In this document: in pieces, positions 44,701 to 51,808 of the stretch
Layout: every line of letters starts with the position of its first letter
How positions within the stretch are numbered: the stretch's first letter is position 1
Source of the DNA: Nocardia arthritidis
Lineage (GTDB): Bacteria > Actinomycetota > Actinomycetes > Mycobacteriales > Mycobacteriaceae
Assembly: GCF_011801145.1 (NCBI RefSeq)
Contig: NZ_CP046172.1
Span: forward strand, 3,162,001 to 3,226,000
Length of the DNA: 64,000 nucleotides
Direction of reading: 5' to 3'
The notes under the pieces: generated by a model
Database searches by the model: none
What the model saw: the letters and a program-made list of their open reading frames with translations, nothing else
Told to the model about the DNA's origin: nothing
Translations under genes and position numbers: made by a program

Positions 44701-47626
44701 GGAGGATCTCGACGACGCCAGCTTCGCGGGCCAGTACGAGTCGTATCTGAACATCCCCGACATCGCCACCCTGCGGACCCGGATCGAACAGTGCAGAGGG
44801 TCCGCGCGCAACGATCGCGTACGCGCCTACCTGTCCCGTGGCGGCTTCGCGGAAGCGAAAGCCGTTGTGGCGGTGTTGATCCAGCGCATGGTCGCGGCCG
44901 AGTACGCCGGTGTCGGATTCAGTATCGATCCGCTGACCGGTATCGAGGAGCACGCGGTGGTCGAATGCTGCCGCGGGCTCGGCGAACGACTCGTCTCCGG
45001 GCATGTCGCGCCGACCCGCTACACGCTGCGGCTGCGCGACGGCGGCGTGGTGGAGCGCGAATCCGGCGGCGAGGACGTCGAACTCGACGCCTCGGCACGC
45101 GCCGGGCTGGCGGCGCTCATGCTGGCGGTCCAGGCGCACCGGCACCGGCCACAGGACATCGAATGGGCCGTCGACGACACCGGCAAACTGTGGCTGCTGC
45201 AAGCCCGCGCGATCACCGCCATCGGCTGGCGCACCGATATCGACCAATTCTCCGACGCCGACCTGCGCGACGGCGGAATCTCCGCGCGAGTGTGCACGCC
45301 GATGATGTTCTCGTTGTACGACAACGCATTCCAGCACTCGATGCAGCGATTCTTCGAACGATTGCAGCTGATCGACTCCGGGGACGAACCGGATTGGCTC
45401 GCCATGTATTACGGGCGCGCCTACTGGAATGTGAGCGCGGTGAAGAACTGCTTTCGCCGCATTCCCGGATACGACGAACGGCATTTCGACGACGACCTCG
45501 GCGTGCTCAACGAGTACGGCCCCGCCGGGCCCGAACGCACACCGAACTCGCCGAGGACGATCGCCCGCGCGCTGCCGGTGGCACTCGCGGTGCAGCGCAG
45601 CTACCGCGACCAGCTCACCGAGGTGGACGCCTTCGCCGCGGCGTGGCCCGCGAAACACCTGGCCTGGCGCGAGCGGGTGCGCGAGCTGTCCCGCACCGAC
45701 GAGGCAAGTTTCGTCGCCGATCTGGCCGATTGCCTGCTGACCTTTCACGCGGGCACCGAACGCGCCTACTTCACCACGATCTACCACAACTCCAGCGTGC
45801 AAAGCGATTTCAAGCAGCTGCTCGACAAGATCGACGCCGCCACCGGCGGGGAAACCTCGGCCGTCACGCTGATGGGAGGTCTGGCCGAGATCAGCCATAT
45901 GAATCTGCAGCGCGGAATCGTCGAGCTCTACCGGGTGGCCGGGGAATTCGGTTTCGACGGTCGCGAATGGGATCGGGCGCTGACGGATTTCCTTGCCGCA
46001 CAGGGCTTTCACGCCGACGCCGAACTCGATCTCACCTGCCCGCGCTGGTCCGAGGCGCCCGAGCGGGTGCGCTCGATGATCGCGGCGATGCTCGAACACG
46101 GCGCGGGCCCGGCCGATCCCGATGCGACGCTGATCGATCAGCGCAAGCGTTACGAGGACGAGCTGGCGGCGGTGCGCGCCAGGGTGCGGGCCAAACCGAT
46201 GACGCGGCTGAAGTTCGCGAACGCGCTCGATCGGCAGGTGGACCGGATGCGCCGCTATCTCATCGCGCGCGAACGGATGCGGGAGTTCTCGCAGCAGTGC
46301 TACGCCATCGTGCGCGCGTATGTCGTCGAGGCCGGGATCCGGCTGGCCGCCGCGAAAGCGATCGCCAACGCCGATGACGTCTTCATGCTGTCGATACACG
46401 AACTGACCGACCTGGCGGCCGGGCGGGTCGACGCCGCCGCGCTGACACCCGAAATCAATTATCGCCGTGCGCTTTACGCCGGATACCGGGATCTCACGCC
46501 GCCACATGAACTCGGTCGCGGCGTCACCGTCGACGCGCCGCGCACCGCCGGAGCGGGTGAGCTCACCGGGCTCGGCTGTAGTCCCGGCATCGCCGAGGGC
46601 ACCGCCAGGGTGATCACCGCACTCGCCGATATCGATCAGCTGCGCACCGGCGATATCCTCGTCACCCGGTTCACCGATCCGGGCTGGACGCCGGCGCTCG
46701 GACTGGTCGATGCCGTGGTCACCGAGGTCGGCGGCATGCTGTCGCACGCCGCGGTCATCGGGCGGGAGTACGGCATCCCCGCCGTACTCAATGTCGCGGG
46801 GGCCACGGCCGCGGTGCGCTCCGGGCAGCGGATCCGGGTGGACGGCGGCACTGGGGTGGTGACCATCCTCGATACCGCCGACGGGAGCGGGCTCTTCCGG
46901 CCGGTGCCGGATCGTGTGCCCGCCGAAAGCGTCACTGCCGCAACGGATTCACCGAAACAGAAAGCGAGCAACACCGTATCCCCATCGTTGCGCCGCTCGA
47001 TGGAATCGACGCGCAAGCGCCTGATCTGCATCGCGGGCGGTGACGGCTCGGGTAAGACGACCCAGGTGGCCCGGATTGCCGCCGAATTCGAGGCGCAGGG
47101 TAAAACCGTTGCGGCGGTGACTATTTGGGATGCCTTCCTGGATCCGGCGATCTCCGCCGGATTGCCGTGGCGGAATCCGGACGAGGTATACGACTATCTG
47201 AAACTGCTCACCCCGCTGAGCCGCGCGCACTTCCTGTTCCACGCCATGCAACTGTCGTTCGATCTGGCCGCGGCCCGCGACGCGGACATCCTGCTGGCGA
47301 ATGCCTACTGGTACAAGTACTTCGCGACCGAGGTCGCGCACGGCGGCGACCCGGCCGTGCTGCGCAGGCTCGCGGCGGGCTTCCCGGAGCCCGACCGCAC
47401 CTTCTATCTCACGGTGAGTCCGCAGGATGCGCTGGGTCGCAAGCAGTTACGCAGCGACTACGAGAGCGGATACGGCGACGAGGCCGCCTTCCTGGAATTC
47501 CAGCGGCGCAGCCATCATGCGCTGGAGGAACTGGCCGATGAACTGGGCTGGGTGCGGCTGGACGGCACATCGACCCCGGCCGAACTCACCGAATCCATTG
47601 TGGGACAACTGGAGGCGGACCGGTGA
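41798..47626 (+). CDS. 1942-residue fusion: class III aminotransferase, acyl-ACP reductase, PEP-dikinase-like, P-loop kinase
   Basis: Residues 1-535: class III PLP aminotransferase (HNHPALVRTATAQLNRLAPF; AIFAEPIQGEGGVHEVP; VFDEIQSGMGRTG; PLP Lys347 in LLSKSLGGG). Residues 545-893: long-chain acyl-ACP reductase like cyanobacterial AAR (VIGLGGYTSIVT, KVTSGNSLTAACAYEV, LGAIGNIGAAMAEL, and catalytic-type Cys844 in YACMAETILLGFE). Residues 894-1735: rifampin-phosphotransferase-like dikinase with ATP-grasp domain (VAARSSGVLEDLDDASFAGQ) and swivelling His1650 (LSHAAVIGREYGIPAV), without the pyruvate-binding barrel. Residues 1735-1942: thymidylate-kinase-like P-loop (GGDGSGKTT, Lys1753). Acyl-ACP to aldehyde to amine is the likely reaction of the first half. 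A ribosome site inside the gene at 44462 suggests a second product from ATG 44477. Confidence 0.85.
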   Translation: MLPLNPDSGEPSPESMERELFDDFARHNRPGLARLLRACRLDVVYTGAAGDHLIRADGTQVLDLVGGFGAALFGHNHPALVRTATAQLNRLAPFVSQGSVRPGAARLARRLSELVGASTGREYTVTFGCTGADAVEAAIRHAAVAHARALTELENELRRTLRRARRDESHDIRPAGDSRTVAGILAESLRTIDEIRGRGPVFVSLSGAFHGKTTGAFALTEQADTPADLVVPGPERRRLETWDPDRVVAAFDAEAAVVERILFDGAGRPTCARIQISPIAAIFAEPIQGEGGVHEVPAETLVALRELADRRGAALVFDEIQSGMGRTGTFLASTPSGVRADYYLLSKSLGGGLVKISALLVESGRSVADFGRYHTSTFADDELSSTVADAALDMLQANSIRVTDAGARLRGRLDAVARRWPGAIAAVRGRGLLQGIELREVRPDSALLREILDPEMLGYVVAGYLLHTHRIRMLPTLSAPTTLRLQPSAFIADTDLDRVEAALDDLGALLDRGDYARLLAHVAGYPSTNPTAPQWKPKVRQMREPARDPNAPTRVAFLANLPEAADLRRIAPELAAWSDGEFAALLERLRGVAEPFELSRRTVTSPTGAEVEICLIAVPVTAEQIIEIQRGGHGAWLRELVLDAVDQAIAAGATVIGLGGYTSIVTNAARDVVADTVKVTSGNSLTAACAYEVVRDELARLAPGQRRVGILGAIGNIGAAMAELVAPLADSVTLIGRPGSASRLRRVAAALPGTIEISEDIAALRDCRVVVTATNSPAPLITADRLAADHSVLICDLAVPGDVDPAVAERDNVTLVSGGRMALPLGQTPSFPETGLPAGVVYACMAETILLGFEPQTASPSYGGLSVSGVLAARELADRHELRPVRLPKGEPTMSYVPMFLGAADFDDNRAGGKAAALHALCAAGFDVPPGFVLTAEVDPADITDEQLERWVRDIGGFPVAARSSGVLEDLDDASFAGQYESYLNIPDIATLRTRIEQCRGSARNDRVRAYLSRGGFAEAKAVVAVLIQRMVAAEYAGVGFSIDPLTGIEEHAVVECCRGLGERLVSGHVAPTRYTLRLRDGGVVERESGGEDVELDASARAGLAALMLAVQAHRHRPQDIEWAVDDTGKLWLLQARAITAIGWRTDIDQFSDADLRDGGISARVCTPMMFSLYDNAFQHSMQRFFERLQLIDSGDEPDWLAMYYGRAYWNVSAVKNCFRRIPGYDERHFDDDLGVLNEYGPAGPERTPNSPRTIARALPVALAVQRSYRDQLTEVDAFAAAWPAKHLAWRERVRELSRTDEASFVADLADCLLTFHAGTERAYFTTIYHNSSVQSDFKQLLDKIDAATGGETSAVTLMGGLAEISHMNLQRGIVELYRVAGEFGFDGREWDRALTDFLAAQGFHADAELDLTCPRWSEAPERVRSMIAAMLEHGAGPADPDATLIDQRKRYEDELAAVRARVRAKPMTRLKFANALDRQVDRMRRYLIARERMREFSQQCYAIVRAYVVEAGIRLAAAKAIANADDVFMLSIHELTDLAAGRVDAAALTPEINYRRALYAGYRDLTPPHELGRGVTVDAPRTAGAGELTGLGCSPGIAEGTARVITALADIDQLRTGDILVTRFTDPGWTPALGLVDAVVTEVGGMLSHAAVIGREYGIPAVLNVAGATAAVRSGQRIRVDGGTGVVTILDTADGSGLFRPVPDRVPAESVTAATDSPKQKASNTVSPSLRRSMESTRKRLICIAGGDGSGKTTQVARIAAEFEAQGKTVAAVTIWDAFLDPAISAGLPWRNPDEVYDYLKLLTPLSRAHFLFHAMQLSFDLAAARDADILLANAYWYKYFATEVAHGGDPAVLRRLAAGFPEPDRTFYLTVSPQDALGRKQLRSDYESGYGDEAAFLEFQRRSHHALEELADELGWVRLDGTSTPAELTESIVGQLEADR
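44462..44470 (+). promoter_or_regulatory. Internal Shine-Dalgarno within the fused gene
   Basis: AAAGGAGAA lies 6 nt before ATG 44477, which begins MSYVPMFLGAADFDDN, the exact N-terminus expected for a free-standing dikinase. The reading frame has no stop between the reductase and dikinase parts, so either a stop codon was lost between two former genes or both long and short products are made. Confidence 0.7.
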
Positions 47627-48468
47627 CCCGGCGCATCGCCATCGTCGGTATCGACGGCTCGGGTAAATCCTCGGTGCTGGCCCGGCTGCGTGCGCTCGCG
47701 CCCGGCGCGGCGGCGCCGACCGTCTTCGCGTCGATGACGTGTCCGGACTTCCACAACACCCGCGATGTCCCGCTCGCGGAGCTGTCCCGGCAGTTGAAGG
47801 CGTTCAGCGTCGGCTGCGACGAGGTCGGCAGCGTCGAGCTGAAGGCCATCGCGATGTATCTGCAGATGACGCTGTTCGGCCCGGTGGAACGCCACTTCGT
47901 CACCACCTTCGAACCGGATGTGCTTGTGTTCGAACGTCATCCGTTGATCGAGCTGCTGGTGTACGGCCCGCTCTACACCGCGCTCGCCCGCCCCGGCTGG
48001 CAGGAGCGGACCCGGCTCGACGAGATCGCCGAGGTGCTCGAGCGATACGCCCCGGGCACCTTCGACGACATTCTGGCCTGGCATCGGGCCGAGGCCGTTC
48101 GGCTCGGCGCGGCCCCGGATATCCGGTCGGTGCTCGGTGAGATCGCCGATCTGGTCGATCGCCCCGTGCCCGAGAGCATCGCGGGTTTCGCCGATCGGTT
48201 CCGCACCACGCTGCCGGACGCGGTGTTGTGGCTGGACACCCCGCCGGAGCAGGCGGCGGCGCGCTGTGCCGCACGGTCGGCCGACGGGCCGGTGGAGGCG
48301 CACGAGACGGCGGAACGGCTCGGCGCGTTGCGCGAAGGCTATGTGCGCGTGCGGCATACGCTCGCCCGCGCCTTTCCCGAGGTCGGTTTCCACCGCATCG
48401 ACACCGGCGACGGCGTCGAGCTGGCGGAATCGGTGCTCGCCTGTGTTACGGAAGGAAAGTTGTTGTGA
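47623..48468 (+). CDS. P-loop (thymidylate-kinase-like) kinase
   Basis: A 281-residue protein with Walker A motif IVGIDGSGKSSVLARL, a DVLVFERHPLIELLVYG segment resembling the DR/Y motif of dTMP kinases, and a LID-like Arg-rich part (AARCAARSADG). Substrate-binding residues for dTMP are not conserved, so another phosphoryl acceptor is likely. It is a second copy of the domain that ends the preceding protein. GTG 47623 overlaps the previous stop by 4 bp, and its own stop overlaps the next gene. Confidence 0.8.
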   Translation: MTRRIAIVGIDGSGKSSVLARLRALAPGAAAPTVFASMTCPDFHNTRDVPLAELSRQLKAFSVGCDEVGSVELKAIAMYLQMTLFGPVERHFVTTFEPDVLVFERHPLIELLVYGPLYTALARPGWQERTRLDEIAEVLERYAPGTFDDILAWHRAEAVRLGAAPDIRSVLGEIADLVDRPVPESIAGFADRFRTTLPDAVLWLDTPPEQAAARCAARSADGPVEAHETAERLGALREGYVRVRHTLARAFPEVGFHRIDTGDGVELAESVLACVTEGKLL

Positions 48469-48695
48469 CGGAAATCGAGCGCCGGGTGCGCTCCGTCGTC
48501 GCCGACGTGTTGTGGGTGGCGGCAGGGGATTTCGATCCGGACGGATCGCTCACCGATTACGGCCTTGATTCGCCCACCTCGATCGAGCTGACGATTCAGC
48601 TGGAACGGACCTTCGGCATCAGCATCCCCGAGGATGTCGCGGCCCGGCTGACCACCGTCGGCGCGATCGTGCGGTACGTGGAGGCGGCGGCATGA
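48465..48695 (+). CDS. Acyl carrier protein 2
   Basis: A 76-residue carrier protein. Ser36 in LTDYGLDSPTSIELTIQLE is the phosphopantetheine site. It lies between a kinase and the fatty acyl-AMP ligase, with GTGA and ATGA overlaps on both sides, and is the natural acceptor of the acyl-adenylate made by that ligase. Confidence 0.92.
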   Translation: MTEIERRVRSVVADVLWVAAGDFDPDGSLTDYGLDSPTSIELTIQLERTFGISIPEDVAARLTTVGAIVRYVEAAA

Positions 48696-50437
48696 CCCTG
48701 CTCCCGCGCCATCCGAGTATCGTGCACGCGCTGCTGGCGAACGCCACGCGCGGTGCGGACGCGCCGCGAACCGTCTTCGTTCCGGAACGGTCCGAGGCCG
48801 CGCTCGGCGAGGCGACCGAACTGCGGCACGACACGGTAGCCGTTGCCGCGTGCCGCGCCGCTCACGCCCTGTCCGAGGCAGGCGTCGCGGCGGGGGACCG
48901 GGTGCTGCTATGTCTGCCCACCGCACCGGAATTCGTGACGGCCTTTTTCGGTTCGCTGCTGCTCGGCGCGATTCCGACCGCCGTCGCCACCCCGGGCGGC
49001 TTCGGCTCGATGGAGCTGTTCCGTGACAAATTCGACCGTCTCACAAGGTATTTGGAGCCCACAGCGATCGTGGCGAGCTCGCTGGTATCGGCGGCGGTGC
49101 GACCAGGAACGACGATGATCGACGGCGCACACCTGCACGACCTCGTCACCACCCCGACGGGACCGATGCTCGAGCCGCGCCTGCCCGCGGGCGACGACGT
49201 GGCGTTCATCCAGGCGACCTCCGGATCGACCGGAACGCCGAAGGGCGTGCGGATCACCCATTCGGCATTGGCCGCCAACTGCGAGCAGATAAGCCGTGCC
49301 GCCGCACTGGAACTCGACGACACCTGGGTCGGCTGGCTGCCCCTGCACCACGATATGGGCCTGATCGGCGGATTCCTCACCCCGCTGTTCCGCGGCGGCG
49401 ACGCGGTGGTGATGCCGCCGAGCCGGTTCCTGCGCAACCCGGCCGAGTGGCTGCGGGCGGTCACCCGCTACCGCGGATCCGTCACCGCCGCACCGAATTT
49501 CGCGTACGGATATGCGGCGGCGCGTATTTCGGACGCGGAGCTGGCCGGTGTCGATCTGTCGAGCTGGCGGTTCCTGTTCTGCGGCGCCGAGCCGATACAT
49601 CCACCCACCGTCCAGGCCTTCGTCGATCGATTCGCGGCGTGGGGGTTGCCGCGCGACGCGGTCGTGCCCTGCTACGGCATGGCCGAGGCGGCCCTGGCCG
49701 TGACGGTGTCGTGGCCGCGCGCACCGATCGACTTCGATACGGTCTCGCGCCGCACGCTCGCCGAAAGCGGTGTGGCCGTAGACGTTTCGGCCGACGATCC
49801 GGATGCCACGCAGATCGTCGACTGTGGTGCGCCGGTGGAGGGCACCGAGGTACGCATCGTCGACGAGACCGGCGCCGTGCGGGAGGAGAGCATGGTGGGC
49901 CGGGTGCAGTTCCGCGGACCGTCCACCACCATCGGCTATTTCGGCATGCCCGAGGCCACCGCCGCGGCGCGGCACGAGGGCTGGTGGGATACCGGGGATC
50001 TCGGCTACCTGCGCGACGGATGTCTGCGCGTCACCGGTCGGCACAAGGATCTGATCATCATCCGCGGCGCGAATTATGCCCCGACCGATTTCGAGGTCGC
50101 GGCCCAGAGCGTCGATGGCGTGCGTCCCGGCGGTGTCGCGGCGGTGGGCCGCATCGGTGCCGACGGGTTGTCCGAGGAACTGCATCTGATTGTCGAATCC
50201 GCGGTTCCCGCAACAGAACACGATGCCCTGCGGCGCGCCGTGCGGGTCGCGGTGAGTAAACGCACCGGTATTCTGCCCGCGGGTATTCACCTCGTCGCGC
50301 CGCGCGCCATCCCGAAAACCACCAGCGGCAAGATCCAGCGTTCGGAGGCGGGCAGGCTCCTGCTGCCCGAGGATTCCCGCGCGGACCGTAATCCGGGGCA
50401 GGGCGATCTGGTCGGCACCGGGGGCGCCGCGTTATGA
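48692..50437 (+). CDS. Fatty acyl-AMP ligase (FAAL, FadD32-like)
   Basis: A 581-residue adenylate-forming enzyme. Motifs: FIQATSGSTGTPKGVRITH (P-loop), WVGWLPLHHDMGLIGGFLTP and AAPNFAYGYAAARIS, both typical of FAALs rather than acyl-CoA ligases, YGMAEAALAVTVSWP, WWDTGDLGYLRDG, and the C-terminal Lys in IPKTTSGKIQRSEAGRL. FAALs activate free fatty acids as adenylates and load them on acyl carrier proteins. The upstream carrier protein overlaps by 4 bp, so acyl-ACP 2 is the expected product. Confidence 0.92.
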   Translation: MTLLPRHPSIVHALLANATRGADAPRTVFVPERSEAALGEATELRHDTVAVAACRAAHALSEAGVAAGDRVLLCLPTAPEFVTAFFGSLLLGAIPTAVATPGGFGSMELFRDKFDRLTRYLEPTAIVASSLVSAAVRPGTTMIDGAHLHDLVTTPTGPMLEPRLPAGDDVAFIQATSGSTGTPKGVRITHSALAANCEQISRAAALELDDTWVGWLPLHHDMGLIGGFLTPLFRGGDAVVMPPSRFLRNPAEWLRAVTRYRGSVTAAPNFAYGYAAARISDAELAGVDLSSWRFLFCGAEPIHPPTVQAFVDRFAAWGLPRDAVVPCYGMAEAALAVTVSWPRAPIDFDTVSRRTLAESGVAVDVSADDPDATQIVDCGAPVEGTEVRIVDETGAVREESMVGRVQFRGPSTTIGYFGMPEATAAARHEGWWDTGDLGYLRDGCLRVTGRHKDLIIIRGANYAPTDFEVAAQSVDGVRPGGVAAVGRIGADGLSEELHLIVESAVPATEHDALRRAVRVAVSKRTGILPAGIHLVAPRAIPKTTSGKIQRSEAGRLLLPEDSRADRNPGQGDLVGTGGAAL

Positions 50438-51801
50438 GCGTATCCGCGCGCCCGCTGGCCGGTCCGGTGAGCCGGAATCCGCTCGGCGCGTACCGCGATT
50501 ACCGCGCCGACCCGCTCACCCTGTTCTACGAGCAGGCGGTGGCGCACGGCGGCAGCGTGCGGCTGCGGCTGGCGCATCAGCGGGTGCACCTGCTCGTCGA
50601 ACCCGACCACATCAACCAGGTGCTGGTCACCAACGCGCACAAGTACGAAAAGGGCGTCAGCTACCGCAGTCTCAACCATCTGCTCGGCCCCGGTCTGCTC
50701 ACCAGCGGCGGCGAACTCTGGAAACGCCAGCGCGCCTTGATCAAACCGGTGTTCGCGCGCCGCGTCGTCGACAACGAGATACCGCTGATGGTGCGGTGCG
50801 CGCGGCGCATGCTCGACCGGCTCGACGCGCGCGCCGACCGCGCCGAATCCTTCGACCTGGTGCCGGAACTGATGGGTTTCGCCGCCGACGTCGTATGCCG
50901 CGCGGTGCTCGGCACGGATATCGACGGTGTGCTGCCGCAGATCGAGGACGATGTGCGGCAGGGCACGTCATGGGTGATGCGGCATATGGCGGCGCCGCTC
51001 TCGCCGCGCATCCCGACACCGGCGAATCTGCGTTTCCGGCAGGTGGTTTCGCGTCTGCACCGGGTGGTGGACGAGATCATCGCGGGGCGGCGCGACGACG
51101 CGGACGCGGCGGCCCGTTCACTGCTCGACCGGTTGTCCGCAGCGCGCGACGACGCCGGGCACGCCATGGACGACGCGCAGCTGCGCCACGAGGTGCTGAC
51201 CTTCCTGTTGGCGGGGCACGAAACAACCGGCGGCGCACTGGCCTGGACCATATACGAGCTGGGCCGCAATCCGGCGATTCTGGACCGGGTACGGGACGAG
51301 ATCGACGCCATACCGGGTACTTCCACCGATATCGAACCGGCGCTGCCCGCGCTGGAACGGACCGGCCGCGCCATCGACGAGGCCATGCGCCTGCACCCGC
51401 CCGCCTGGGCGTTCAGCCGCACCGCACTGGTGCCCGACCGCTTCGACCGCTTCGATCTCGAACCGGGCGCCATCGTGGTGATCAGCCCGTTCGTGAACCA
51501 TCGCTGGCCCGAATTCTGGGATTCGCCACTGACATTCGATCCGGAGCGGTTCACGAGGGATCGGGTGAAGGCCCGTCCGCCGTTCCGCTATTTCCCGTTC
51601 GGCTGGGGCGCGCACCTGTGCGTCGGTCAACACATGGCGCTGACCGAGATACGCATCGGCATCGCAATGCTGTTGGCGCGCTATGACATCGAACTCGTCA
51701 ACGGGCTGCGGGTGCGTGCGAACCCGCAGATCTCCAACTTCCCCGATCCCGTGCTGGTCCGGCTGACCCGGCGTGATCGGCCCGATTCGAGCCCGAGGTG
51801 A
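50434..51801 (+). CDS. Cytochrome P450
   Basis: A 455-residue soluble P450. I-helix AGHETTGGALAWTIYELG, K-helix ExxR in DEAMRLHPPAW, and heme loop FPFGWGAHLCVGQHMALTE with proximal Cys396. The length and the GTS/FNHRWPEF pattern resemble fatty-acid-hydroxylating class (CYP102/CYP4-like) enzymes rather than sterol or macrolide P450s. It has no fused reductase, so it needs a separate ferredoxin. In this operon it probably hydroxylates the acyl chain. Confidence 0.92.
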   Translation: MSVSARPLAGPVSRNPLGAYRDYRADPLTLFYEQAVAHGGSVRLRLAHQRVHLLVEPDHINQVLVTNAHKYEKGVSYRSLNHLLGPGLLTSGGELWKRQRALIKPVFARRVVDNEIPLMVRCARRMLDRLDARADRAESFDLVPELMGFAADVVCRAVLGTDIDGVLPQIEDDVRQGTSWVMRHMAAPLSPRIPTPANLRFRQVVSRLHRVVDEIIAGRRDDADAAARSLLDRLSAARDDAGHAMDDAQLRHEVLTFLLAGHETTGGALAWTIYELGRNPAILDRVRDEIDAIPGTSTDIEPALPALERTGRAIDEAMRLHPPAWAFSRTALVPDRFDRFDLEPGAIVVISPFVNHRWPEFWDSPLTFDPERFTRDRVKARPPFRYFPFGWGAHLCVGQHMALTEIRIGIAMLLARYDIELVNGLRVRANPQISNFPDPVLVRLTRRDRPDSSPR

Positions 51802-51808
51802 ATGTGCC

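Noticed and set aside
43592..46747. 1051-residue open frame on the minus strand inside the fused gene
   Set aside because: Antisense to well-conserved dikinase and reductase motifs; no recognisable domain, a typical high-GC shadow frame.
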